Shown piece by piece: positions 1 through 6,034 of a stretch of 11,626 bases of DNA (positions are counted from its first letter, which is position 1; the number at the start of each line of letters is the position of its first letter). Made by a program: the position numbers and the translations under genes. This stretch comes from Pleionea sp041589565. GTDB taxonomy: Bacteria > Pseudomonadota > Gammaproteobacteria > Enterobacterales > Kangiellaceae. The notes under the pieces were generated by a model. It was not told the origin of the DNA. It worked only from the letters and a program-made list of their open reading frames with translations, and did not search any database. Where the stretch lies: NCBI GenBank assembly GCA_041589565.1, contig JBFHVL010000104.1:1-11626 (forward strand), read 5' to 3'.

Positions 1-156
1 AATCTGTCCGATTAGGTTTCAAGAGCTGATATTTTTGAACTCGACCATAATAGTCGGCTTTGGGGAGTTTTCGGTCAGAAGGCTAATTTCCGAAAATGGC
101 CGATAAGCGTCTCTAGATTTTGCGACTAAGTCGCAATATAACAGTCTCAAAAATCA

Positions 157-245
157 CTTGTCATTGCAGTTCTTCAGCTTAATCAAATGATCTTCGTTAT
201 TGAGCTTATAGAATTCAAGATTGTCTCTCTTTGTTCGCAATGACG
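157..245. repeat. degenerate interspersed palindromic repeat
   Basis: The 307-bp stretch left of the first gene has no coding region I can support. Its clearest structure is an inverted pair, GTCATTGC near 159-166 and GCAATGAC near 237-244, about 70 bp apart. The inner flank before the right arm (GATTG, then a pyrimidine-rich run, then CGCAATGACG) resembles the widespread bacterial palindromes whose ends read TGTCATTGCGAG / CTCGCAATGACA. The middle is no longer self-complementary, so this would be a decayed copy. A separate short hairpin, TTGCGAC-TAA-GTCGCAA, lies at 120-136; it has no T-run and I do not call it a terminator. The resemblance is from memory and was not searched. Confidence 0.4.
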
Positions 246-307
246 CCACACGAGACGCGCCGAAATTTTCACCAGCTTCGATATTTTGCTGGCAAGTAGC
301 TGATTAA

Positions 308-799
308 CTACAGCATCTTCCTAAAATTAATGGAATACGTTTCCATTCCAATGGTTTTCCAAAAGTCTTGTGCTAATTGATTGCTGGCTGAAGTATTTAC
401 TTCGTAATAGCCAACTTGCTGTTCTTTAAACACTGATTCAATAAATACAACAATTTGTTCGCCCAGTGACTTACCACGAAACTCCGGCTCTAGCCAAAGC
501 GACTGAATGTAACCATAGGTATCGAATTTAGTGAATTTATTCGGGGAGGGGAGTACCTTTATATGAGCAAAGCCAATAAGGTTTTGATTAAGGAAAACGC
601 GAAAGATGAGTGTGTTTTTGAGTCCCAACTCGGCGCTAAGCCAATCTTTAATGTGCTGCTCAAAGTCTGAACTGAGAATTTTCTGGTTATCGCTAGATGC
701 AGTTTCAAAGTGATGGAGGGCTATGGTTTTTTCCGCAATATAATCCAGATGAGCGTAATCTGCCATCTCAAAGCTTATCTGAGCTTCAGATGTCGTCAT
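308..799 (-). CDS. GNAT-family N-acetyltransferase in the fliD operon
   Basis: This 163-aa protein looks like a GCN5-related N-acetyltransferase, which transfers acetyl from acetyl-CoA to an amine. The N-terminal strand and helix (ISFEMADYAHLDYIAE, about 8-23) have the usual family opening. Residues 93-113 fit motif A: strand YIQSLWLEPEF, then the pyrophosphate-binding loop RGKSLG, a variant of Q/RxxGxG/A, then an amphipathic helix. The end (NQLAQDFWKTIGMETY) is the typical C-terminal 'A..FY...GF' block. I start it at ATG 799; a TTG at 850 would extend it 17 codons further into the preceding gene and adds no family sequence. It overlaps the FliT-like gene by 14 nt, so it is translated from the fliD-fliS message. 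The substrate is unknown. Acetylation of a flagellar protein or a flagellin sugar is a guess from position only. Confidence 0.8.
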   Translation of the reverse strand: MTTSEAQISFEMADYAHLDYIAEKTIALHHFETASSDNQKILSSDFEQHIKDWLSAELGLKNTLIFRVFLNQNLIGFAHIKVLPSPNKFTKFDTYGYIQSLWLEPEFRGKSLGEQIVVFIESVFKEQQVGYYEVNTSASNQLAQDFWKTIGMETYSINFRKML

Positions 800-1106
800 G
801 AATAGCTTTGTATTTTTTAGCGGCTGAAAATCGCGAACGAATATCGACAATATTATTCATCGATTTCTCTTTATTAGCTTTGACTTGCTCTGCATAGGCT
901 TTATCGAGATCGAGTATAGCCTGTACATGCTCACGAACTTCGTTTGCGATAGTTGCGTCGATTTCGCTTTCAAATATAGTTTGCAACTGTTTTTGGCGAT
1001 CTTCCGCTTTTTGATTTAATACATCCCATTGCTCGTCGTCGATCAGTTGTTGAAACTGACGGGTTGCTTCGGCGATGGTTTTAAGTTGTTCAACAATGGA
1101 AGACAT
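786..1106 (-). CDS. FliT-like flagellar export chaperone
   Basis: This is a small, strongly helical, charged protein of 106 aa lying 3 nt after fliS. That is the usual place and size for FliT, the cytoplasmic chaperone that binds FliD (and in enterics also FlhDC and FliI/J). The first half (QLKTIAEATRQFQQLIDDEQWDVLNQKAEDR, with bases of helices visible as heptads) resembles FliT-type openings, where a Trp sits in a 'D/EWD.L..L...R' helix. The C-terminal 30 residues are basic (VKANKEKSMNNIVDIRSRFSAAKKYK), as in FliT relatives. FliT sequences diverge quickly, so the assignment rests mainly on gene order, length and predicted helix content. It could also be an unrelated flagellar helical protein. 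Confidence 0.6.
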   Translation of the reverse strand: MSSIVEQLKTIAEATRQFQQLIDDEQWDVLNQKAEDRQKQLQTIFESEIDATIANEVREHVQAILDLDKAYAEQVKANKEKSMNNIVDIRSRFSAAKKYKAIHDDI

Positions 1107-1109
1107 TAG

Positions 1110-1544
1110 TTAAACGGCCGCGCTTTGATTCGTCTGGCTGGATTGTTGTGAGAAAATGGACTTGGCTTCGTCTTCAATTCCATCCCAGCCTTCTTTAATG
1201 TTTTTCATTACTTTAACAGCACTATCAATCTCAGCAGGATTATTGCTGACATTGGCTTGCATTAATATATGAATGATGTACTCATAAAGACCGTCCAGAT
1301 TTTTGGATATTTCGCCGCCCACGTCCATATTTAAGCTTTCACGCAAACCGGTGACAATTTTAATGGCCCAACTAATATGGTGAGACTTTTTGTCGTACTG
1401 CTTACGCTCCATAAAGCCTTTGGCGTTAGCCATTTTTTCTATTGCACCTTCCATTAGCATCTGAATCAGACGATGTGGATTTGCATCAATAACACCACTT
1501 TGAGTGCTGGTTTTTTGATACGCATTAAGACCACGTAAGCTCAT
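1110..1544 (-). CDS. fliS: FliS, flagellin export chaperone
   Basis: FliS binds the C-terminal D0 helix of flagellin in the cytoplasm, stops early polymerisation and hands it to the type III export gate. The 144-aa product has the family signature from the N terminus: NAYQKTSTQSGVIDANPHRL, then IQMLMEGAIEKMANAKGFME (helix 2). WAIKIVTGLRESLNMDVGGEISKNLDGLYEYI is the FliS core, with its conserved L..SL....GG.....L..LY.Y pattern near 70-100. The last 15 residues are polar and Gln/Ser-rich, probably disordered, and make it slightly longer than most FliS. A GAGGT ribosome site lies about 5 nt before ATG 1544. It is 18 nt behind fliD, in the same operon. Confidence 0.96.
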   Translation of the reverse strand: MSLRGLNAYQKTSTQSGVIDANPHRLIQMLMEGAIEKMANAKGFMERKQYDKKSHHISWAIKIVTGLRESLNMDVGGEISKNLDGLYEYIIHILMQANVSNNPAEIDSAVKVMKNIKEGWDGIEDEAKSIFSQQSSQTNQSAAV

Positions 1545-1562
1545 GAGTTACCTCGTAAATAA

Positions 1563-2915
1563 CTAATTTGAATTTTTAGAACCAAAGCCAGGTAAGTTAG
1601 CTAACTGTTGGGTTAGATAACTGCTGGTAAAGTTAAACTGTGATACCAGTGTATCCATAGCGCCAAACTTTCTTCGTAGCTGAATTTCCAATTGCTCCAT
1701 ACGATAATCAAGGTTTAACTGTTTATCTTCAATGCGATCGAGCAAATCATTAAGCGATTTTTCTCTTAAACCAATAATGCCATTAAATTTAGTGAAGGGA
1801 TCGATTGAGTCAAAAAGCTTTGTTGCGATTCCGTTGGTGCCAGCGAACAATTCTGACAGGCTACTAAACGCATCATCCACTATGTTATCGAAATCGGATG
1901 TTTTAAATGTCAGCTTACCGGTATCTAAAGTTTCAACGCCAATAGTTGATAAGCTATCGTAACCGGAAGTAATGCCTGATACCGTCGAGCCAACTACACT
2001 GCGGATTTTAGAAACAATCATCCGTAAAGTTGAGTCGCCGGCCAAATCTCCCACTGCAAACTCGTCGCTTCGACCTAAATTATCGGCTGTAGTAAGGAAG
2101 CTATTGTAAGCATCGACAAAAGCTTGAATGTTTTCTTTTACGGTTTCAGTATCGCGGCTAATGGTGACGTCAAAAGCGCTCGCGGTAGTTTCTGTAATGG
2201 TAAAGGTTACATCTTGAATGGCATCGGTAAAGGTGTTAGTCGCATTATCGACTTGAATGTTATTAATAAATACGGTCGCATCGGCTGCACCGTAATTTTG
2301 AGTCAGATTGGTCGAGATTGAGTCTAGTGATGCGTCGTTATTGGTCACCGACAATGTGTTACCCGATCCGGTAATGTCGGAGTCGACCACCATATAGGTT
2401 GCGCTTCCGGTATTGATTAAGTTGACGTTTACGCCAAAGTTATCACCCGCTTGATTAATTTTATCGCGAATATCTTCCAGAGTATCGGTTGCGGCAATGG
2501 TCACATCGAAAGTATTTGCACCTGCCGTGAAGGTAAGGGTGCCACTGCCTACCGTGTCGGAAGAAGAGCCAAACGCTGCGGACTGTAGTTGAGTACCTTG
2601 CGCTAAAGTGCCGACTCGAATACTGAAGGTTCCGGCAGCGGCGTTTTCATTCGCACTGCCGGTGATGGCATCTTCATTAGCGCTGGTAAAGCTGTTGACC
2701 TGAAACTTTGAAGCTGTGTTTAAGTTTTCAATGGCATCTGATAGCGTCGATAAAGCACCTTTAAGCTGACCAAGGGCAGAAAGCGTACTACTCGCACGAT
2801 CTTCCTGACGATTCAAGGACGATTGTTGAGGAGCTTTTTCAGCATTGAGTATCGCCGAAATGATGGATTCAACATCAATTCCTGAACCGATACCTGCTGA
2901 TGTGATTAAACCCAT
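1563..2915 (-). CDS. fliD: FliD, flagellar filament cap protein (HAP2)
   Basis: FliD forms the cap at the filament tip that folds incoming flagellin subunits. At 450 aa it is of ordinary length for the family. The N terminus has the FliD_N signature (GLITSAGIGSGIDVESII, then a coiled helix LNRQEDRASSTLSALGQL). The middle (about 90-260) is Gly/Thr/Asp-rich beta structure, with the flagellin-hook IN block near 95-160. The C-terminal FliD_C region (about 235-440) includes LSTIGVETLDTGKLTF and ends in a long amphipathic helix rich in Leu, Arg and Gln (LLDRIEDKQLNLDYRME). The gene starts a four-gene operon with its own sigma28 promoter at 2949-2975. Its ATG sits in UAUCAUGGG, which is complementary to part of the plus-strand RNA at 6059-6067. 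Confidence 0.97.
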   Translation of the reverse strand: MGLITSAGIGSGIDVESIISAILNAEKAPQQSSLNRQEDRASSTLSALGQLKGALSTLSDAIENLNTASKFQVNSFTSANEDAITGSANENAAAGTFSIRVGTLAQGTQLQSAAFGSSSDTVGSGTLTFTAGANTFDVTIAATDTLEDIRDKINQAGDNFGVNVNLINTGSATYMVVDSDITGSGNTLSVTNNDASLDSISTNLTQNYGAADATVFINNIQVDNATNTFTDAIQDVTFTITETTASAFDVTISRDTETVKENIQAFVDAYNSFLTTADNLGRSDEFAVGDLAGDSTLRMIVSKIRSVVGSTVSGITSGYDSLSTIGVETLDTGKLTFKTSDFDNIVDDAFSSLSELFAGTNGIATKLFDSIDPFTKFNGIIGLREKSLNDLLDRIEDKQLNLDYRMEQLEIQLRRKFGAMDTLVSQFNFTSSYLTQQLANLPGFGSKNSN

Positions 2916-2948
2916 GATAAATGCCTTAAGTTTGTGTTACTTGTTTGT

Positions 2949-2975
2949 TTATCGACCGCAAAATAGTCGACTTTA
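2949..2975 (-). promoter_or_regulatory. sigma28 (FliA) promoter of the fliD operon
   Basis: On the minus strand, TAAAGTCG (2975-2968) is followed by exactly 11 nt and then GTCGATAA (2956-2949). The consensus is TAAAGTTT-N11-GCCGATAA, so the -10 has a single mismatch. The predicted start is near 2942, giving a leader of roughly 27 nt before fliD ATG 2915. This short leader has no UUCUCAG hairpin. The rest of the 2916-3224 gap holds the flaG terminator and otherwise nothing I can name. Confidence 0.88.
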
Positions 2976-3185
2976 AGTTTTTGCGTAAAAAATCTCATAT
3001 TTTTTGATTTCACTTTTGAATTAATATTAAGTAATAAAAACAAAGGGATACGATTTATATACTGCCTCAGATTAACGATTTAAGCCAAGAGCTGTACGGT
3101 CGTTAAAATTGCTCTTTTTAAGGTTAAAAACTGGTGTTTTAAGGTAAGAACAGCAATGGTTGTGCCAAGCTTTGATTTGATTAAG

Positions 3186-3216
3186 GAAAAGAACGGAGAA
3201 GGCAATCTTCTCCGTT
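3186..3216 (-). terminator. intrinsic terminator after flaG
   Basis: A perfect 10-bp stem is present: AACGGAGAAG (3192-3201) and CTTCTCCGTT (3207-3216) around a 5-nt loop. Read on the minus strand it begins 9 nt after the flaG stop codon and runs into a T-rich stretch (TTCTTTTCC). It would end the flagellin 1-flaG transcript. Confidence 0.85.
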
Positions 3217-3224
3217 TTAAACTG

Positions 3225-3674
3225 CTATGCTTCAGTTCTAATTAGCACGCCTTGACCGTTTGAAAGCTCTTCGTTCAGTTCTTTAAGGCGCTTTGCTAAT
3301 GTGAGCAACTCCTCTGGCGGTATTTGGCGAATGGTTTCATCGGTTTGCCGATCAATGACGCGAATCACAGTACTTCCAGTGTCGTTGTCGACCGAAAAGC
3401 GCAAACTTCGATTAATGTTTAAATCCGCCTGGGCAAACTTATCCAATTGTTCCTGGAGTTCGGCTGCACCCAAACCGTCTTTTTCCGCTGCTTTTGCTGC
3501 CTGTTGTGCATTCAGGTTTCTCGCCTCACGCGCCTCTTCAGCGGCAGCGGGGGATGCTACCTCTGGGGTTTGTTTGGCAATCAATCCCGTTTGTCCACTG
3601 GGCTTTGGCAATTCCTTGCCGCTACTCGTTAGGCCAAGCGGTTGAAGGTTGCCCGACAATGGTGTTGTAGCCAT
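3225..3674 (-). CDS. flaG: FlaG family flagellar protein
   Basis: FlaG proteins are small flagellar proteins encoded next to flagellin in polar flagellates; in several species their loss changes filament length. The exact biochemical role is not settled. This 149-aa protein has a low-complexity, Ala/Gln/Glu-rich first half (to about residue 75) and the FlaG domain in the second half. LRFSVDNDTGSTVIRVID leads into RQTDETIRQIPPEELLTLAKRL, the conserved 'V.V.D..T.EVIRQIP.EE.L.LA..L' block. It lies 108 nt behind flagellin 1 with no promoter in between, so it is probably read from the flagellin 1 promoter through two stable hairpins. An AGAGGT site precedes the ATG. Confidence 0.93.
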   Translation of the reverse strand: MATTPLSGNLQPLGLTSSGKELPKPSGQTGLIAKQTPEVASPAAAEEAREARNLNAQQAAKAAEKDGLGAAELQEQLDKFAQADLNINRSLRFSVDNDTGSTVIRVIDRQTDETIRQIPPEELLTLAKRLKELNEELSNGQGVLIRTEA

Positions 3675-3699
3675 AGTCTTACACCTCTAGTTCAGCCAG

Positions 3700-3776
3700 G
3701 ACCAGACGGTTTCCCGTCTGGTCGCAAAGCCCGTGCTGTTATTATGTACGTCACGTAATAAGAACATCAGGGCTTT
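3700..3776 (-). promoter_or_regulatory. paired RNA hairpins between flagellin 1 and flaG
   Basis: Two hairpins nearly fill this gap. On the minus strand the first (3776-3726) begins 6 nt past the flagellin stop. It has an AAAGCCC/GGGCTTT base, then further paired blocks (TG/CA, TGTT/AACA, TTAT/ATAA, TACG/CGTA) broken by two 1x1 mismatches and one bulged C, with a 3-nt loop. The second (3723-3700) is a perfect 10-bp GC-rich stem, GACCAGACGG with CCGTCTGGTC, closed by a GAAA tetraloop on the minus strand. Neither is followed by a convincing U-tract, so they look like a 3'-end stabiliser or partial terminator that lowers flaG relative to flagellin. That function is inferred. Confidence 0.65.
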
Positions 3777-3782
3777 TTACCG

Positions 3783-4613
3783 TTATTGCAGTAGAGACAA
3801 GACGGACTGACTACTTGCATTTGCCTGTGCCAGAACCGATAAGCCAGCCTGTTGCAGCACCTGGTTTTTCGCCAGATTTGCAGTTTCAACCGCGAAGTCA
3901 GTGTCTCGAATACGTGAACGAGAAGCCGACTGGTTTTCTACCACATTCTGCAAGTTAGAGATGGTCGAAGTTAAACGGTTTTGAACCGCACCTAAATCAC
4001 CCCGTAGTACGTCGATGGTAGATAACGCAGCATCTAATGCAGTGATAGCACCACTGGCAGTAGCCACGGTTGTGATTGATTCTCCTGACGCATCCAGACC
4101 AACAGTCGCAGCAATGGCTACGTTTTGAGCTGCAATGGTGAAGGAAATATCGGTATCACCCGCTTCTGCACCTACCTGAATGTCCACTGAGTAACCGGTG
4201 AACAGGTTAGTTCCTGCGAAAGTCGTATCGTCAACGATCCGGTTGATTTCATCGGCCAACGCAGAAAACTCAGCATGTAAAGCTGTACGGCCATCGGTAG
4301 TGGTATTACCGGAAACTGACTGTAACGCCAGATCACGCATACGCAATACGATGTTAGTTACTTCCTGAAGTGCACCCTCAGCGGTTTGTGCAACCGAAAT
4401 ACCATCGTTGGCATTACGAATAGCAACATTAAGACCACCAATAGATTTACTTAACTGGTTAGAAATAACTAAGCCAGAAGCATCATCTTTAGCGCTGTTA
4501 ATGCGGAAACCAGAAGAAAGCCGTTGGAAGGTAGTTCCGAGGTCGTTGTTGGTTTTGAAAAGATTTCTTTGAGCCGCCAAAGACGACACGTTAGTTTGAA
4601 TAACATTACCCAT
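3783..4613 (-). CDS. fliC: flagellin, copy 1
   Basis: This is the filament subunit, exported through the flagellar type III system and polymerised under the FliD cap. It is 276 aa with a complete N-terminal D0/D1 (IQTNVSSLAAQRNL, then LSSGFRINSAKDDASGL near 32-48, then NDGISVAQTAEGAL and the VLRMRDLALQ stretch that corresponds to the TLR5-recognised helix of enteric flagellins). D1 at the C-terminal side is TSTISNLQNVVENQSASRSR, and D0 ends in QANASSQSVLSLLQ. The middle (about 140-200) is short and Ala/Thr/Ser-rich, so there is little or no D2/D3, as is common in glycosylated flagellins. GGAG lies 7 nt before the ATG. The roughly 100-nt leader carries two UUCUCAG-loop hairpins. Confidence 0.97.
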   Translation of the reverse strand: MGNVIQTNVSSLAAQRNLFKTNNDLGTTFQRLSSGFRINSAKDDASGLVISNQLSKSIGGLNVAIRNANDGISVAQTAEGALQEVTNIVLRMRDLALQSVSGNTTTDGRTALHAEFSALADEINRIVDDTTFAGTNLFTGYSVDIQVGAEAGDTDISFTIAAQNVAIAATVGLDASGESITTVATASGAITALDAALSTIDVLRGDLGAVQNRLTSTISNLQNVVENQSASRSRIRDTDFAVETANLAKNQVLQQAGLSVLAQANASSQSVLSLLQ

Positions 4614-4638
4614 GATAGATCTCCAGTTACCTTTGACG

Positions 4639-4657
4639 GACCGTCTGAGAAACAGTC
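4639..4657 (-). promoter_or_regulatory. leader hairpin B of flagellin 1 mRNA, loop UUCUCAG
   Basis: On the minus strand a 6-bp stem, GACUGU (4657-4652) with ACGGUC (4644-4639), encloses loop UUCUCAG (4651-4645). The closing pair is U-A rather than the G-C seen in other copies, so the pair is compensated. One pair is a U-G wobble here and would be a C-A mismatch on the plus strand. The hairpin ends about 14 nt before the GGAG ribosome site. Confidence 0.65.
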
Positions 4658-4683
4658 AACTACAAAGTGTGAACATTAAGTCC

Positions 4684-4711
4684 GGCTAAAAATGCTGAGA
4701 ACACTTCAGCC
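4684..4711 (-). promoter_or_regulatory. leader hairpin A of flagellin 1 mRNA, loop UUCUCAG
   Basis: On the minus strand, arm GGCUGAAGUG pairs with CAUUUUUAGCC (10 pairs, one bulged U) around loop UUCUCAG (4701-4695). Two pairs are G-U wobbles that become A-C mismatches on the other strand. The hairpin begins about 3 nt after the predicted sigma28 start near 4714, so it would form the extreme 5' end of the mRNA. Confidence 0.75.
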
Positions 4712-4720
4712 TCAGAGAAC

Positions 4721-4747
4721 TTATCGGCTCTGGAAATCTCGACTTTA
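4721..4747 (-). promoter_or_regulatory. sigma28 (FliA) promoter of flagellin 1
   Basis: On the minus strand, TAAAGTCG (4747-4740) is followed by 11 nt and a perfect GCCGATAA (4728-4721). The predicted start is near 4714, giving a leader of about 100 nt. Confidence 0.93.
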
Positions 4748-4790
4748 AGGGAATGCTAAAAAAACTGACAAATAATTGCTAACTCACTGA

Positions 4791-4819
4791 AAAACAAGGA
4801 GAAGAAAATCTTCTCCTTG
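4791..4819 (-). terminator. intrinsic terminator after flagellin 2
   Basis: A perfect 10-bp stem, CAAGGAGAAG (4795-4804) and CTTCTCCTTG (4810-4819), has a 5-nt loop and, on the minus strand, is followed by TTTTT. It lies about 50 nt past the flagellin 2 stop and upstream of the flagellin 1 promoter, so the two flagellins are separate transcripts. The inner stem (GGAGAAG/CTTCTCC) is the same as in the flaG terminator. Confidence 0.92.
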
Positions 4820-4869
4820 AAAGCAATCAGGTACGGTAGGGGTCTTGCAGAGGTTGGGTTTTCATACGA

Positions 4870-5706
4870 TCACCCCTGTAGTAGTGATAAAACTCCTTGC
4901 CCCGAAGCGTTGGCCTGACTGAGAATGGACAGACCCGCCTGTTGCAATACCTGGAACTTGGACAGGTTGGAGGTTTCGATGGCGAAATCCGTATCTCTGA
5001 TCCTCGAGCGAGCCGCTGCCGAGTTCTCGATGATGTTTTGCAGGTTGGAGATGGTTGAGGTTAAACGATTTTGAACCGCACCTAAATCACCCCGCAGCGT
5101 ATCAATTAACTCGATGGCCGCATCGATAGCTGTGATTGCTGCCGATGCTCCGGTGGCTGTACTGATGGTTTCTGCACCGACGGTGATACCCGTACCAGCG
5201 GCCTGATTTAAGTTGGCAATGGTTACGGTAATATCAGTAGAGTTGGCTTCTGCCCCCACTTGCAGGTTAACGCTGTAACCACCGGCTTGTGACAATATGG
5301 CAGTACCGGCGAAAGTGGTATCGCTAACGATACGACCAATCTCTAGTGAAAGTTGCTCAAACTCAGCATTTAATGCGGTTCGTCCCGAGGTGGTAGTACT
5401 CCCGGAAACAGACGAAAGGCTTAAATCACGCATTCTCAGCAGTATATTTGTAGCTTCCTGTAATGCGCCTTCAGCGACCTGAGACAGTGAAATTCCGTCG
5501 TTAGCGTTGCGAATGGCTACTTGTAAGCCGCTCACCTGTTTGGAAATCTGGTTAGAAATAATCAGTCCAGACGCATCATCTTTCGCGCTGTTGATTCGAA
5601 ATCCTGAAGACAGCCGCTGAAACGTTGTTTGCAAACCATTATTGGTTTTAAACAAGTTCCGCTGCGCGTTCAGAGATGCAATGTTGGTTTGTATGACGTT
5701 ACCCAT
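4870..5706 (-). CDS. fliC: flagellin, copy 2
   Basis: This is a second filament subunit of 278 aa, closely related to copy 1 in both terminal regions (LSSGFRINSAKDDASGL, LRGDLGAVQNRLTSTISNLQN, SRIRDTDFA). It differs mainly in the 140-200 segment and ends in an extra Gly after VLSLLQ. D0 and D1 are complete and the Ala/Thr-rich centre is short, so it should be an exportable, polymerising flagellin rather than a remnant. AGGAG lies 7 nt before ATG 5706. It has its own sigma28 promoter, a long leader of about 175 nt with three UUCUCAG-loop hairpins, and its own terminator. Whether the two flagellins occupy different parts of the filament cannot be told from sequence. Confidence 0.97.
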   Translation of the reverse strand: MGNVIQTNIASLNAQRNLFKTNNGLQTTFQRLSSGFRINSAKDDASGLIISNQISKQVSGLQVAIRNANDGISLSQVAEGALQEATNILLRMRDLSLSSVSGSTTTSGRTALNAEFEQLSLEIGRIVSDTTFAGTAILSQAGGYSVNLQVGAEANSTDITVTIANLNQAAGTGITVGAETISTATGASAAITAIDAAIELIDTLRGDLGAVQNRLTSTISNLQNIIENSAAARSRIRDTDFAIETSNLSKFQVLQQAGLSILSQANASGQGVLSLLQG

Positions 5707-5733
5707 CTTTAACTCCTGAAGATCATCATTTTG

Positions 5734-5749
5734 AGCATTGCAAAATGCT
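5734..5749 (-). promoter_or_regulatory. small hairpin before flagellin 2 ribosome site
   Basis: AGCATT (5734-5739) and AATGCT (5744-5749) form a 6-bp stem with a 4-nt loop between the UUCUCAG hairpins and the AGGAG site. It may insulate the ribosome site or simply be chance; no conserved counterpart exists before flagellin 1. Confidence 0.35.
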
Positions 5750-5774
5750 ACTAATCAAAAAATGTGAAACTAGG

Positions 5775-5803
5775 ACGATGAAATACTGAGAATATCTCTT
5801 CGC
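5775..5803 (-). promoter_or_regulatory. leader hairpin C of flagellin 2 mRNA, loop UUCUCAG
   Basis: On the minus strand a stem of ten pairs with one mismatch encloses loop UUCUCAG (5792-5786), closed by an A-U pair. Two pairs are G-U wobbles on this strand and would be A-C mismatches on the plus strand. Confidence 0.7.
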
Positions 5804-5826
5804 GAGCTGATGCTGCTGCACCAGTT

Positions 5827-5854
5827 GCAAAAGACACTGAGAATATCTTGTTGC
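5827..5854 (-). promoter_or_regulatory. leader hairpin B of flagellin 2 mRNA, loop UUCUCAG
   Basis: On the minus strand, arm GCAACAAGAUA pairs with UGUCUUUUGC (ten pairs, one bulged C) around loop UUCUCAG (5843-5837). The closing pair is A-U. One pair is a U-G wobble here and C-A on the opposite strand. Confidence 0.75.
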
Positions 5855-5857
5855 GGG

Positions 5858-5880
5858 AAGCCTTGCTGAGAACTCGGCTC
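5858..5880 (-). promoter_or_regulatory. leader hairpin A of flagellin 2 mRNA, loop UUCUCAG
   Basis: On the minus strand the lower stem GAGCC/GGCUU, a 2x2 GA/AA internal loop and a closing G-C pair present loop UUCUCAG (5872-5866). It begins at the predicted sigma28 start near 5881, just as hairpin A of flagellin 1 does. This is the weakest stem of the set. Confidence 0.6.
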
Positions 5881-5887
5881 ATGAGTT

Positions 5888-5914
5888 GTATCGGCCCTCA
5901 AAAATCCGACTTTA
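5888..5914 (-). promoter_or_regulatory. sigma28 (FliA) promoter of flagellin 2
   Basis: On the minus strand, TAAAGTCG (5914-5907) is followed by 11 nt and GCCGATAC (5895-5888), one mismatch from consensus. An A/T tract (5911-5947) lies directly upstream and may act as an UP-like or bent element. The predicted start is near 5881. Confidence 0.92.
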
Positions 5915-6008
5915 AAAAAATATGAAAAAAATTTGTTTTTTTATTTTCCTAACGCCACAGGAGTGACTCATTAAGTGGGTAGCTGCTGATTTATCGGCTC
6001 TAAAAAGT

Positions 6009-6024
6009 TGGCACGCCATATGCT
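6009..6024 (+). promoter_or_regulatory. sigma54 (RpoN) promoter driving the plus-strand RNA
   Basis: TTGGCACG-N4-ATGCT matches the sigma54 consensus YTGGCACG-N4-TTGCW with one mismatch. The invariant GG (6010-6011) and GC (6022-6023) are exactly 10 nt apart. The predicted start is near 6035. A FleQ/FlrC-type activator would be expected in a polar flagellate; I cannot identify its binding site. The promoter faces away from the flagellin 2 sigma28 promoter about 95 bp away. Confidence 0.85.
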
Positions 6025-6034
6025 AATACATTCA

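Noticed and set aside
99..106. Plus-strand GCCGATAA at the left edge
   Set aside because: No TAAAGT-like -35 at the correct distance and no plus-strand gene follows.
272..292. CCAGC/GCTGG hairpin just past the acetyltransferase stop
   Set aside because: Only 5-6 pairs with a large loop and no following U-tract on the minus strand; not convincing as a terminator.
672..678. Additional CTGAGAA in the acetyltransferase gene, and another at 4919-4925 in the flagellin 2 gene
   Set aside because: Both are in coding sequence and lack flanking complementary arms, so they are expected chance matches for a 7-mer.
4713..4720. A ninth near-copy of the heptamer (CAGAGAAC) beside the flagellin 1 promoter
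   Set aside because: It differs in the loop sequence, is not enclosed by a proper stem and lies at or upstream of the predicted start.
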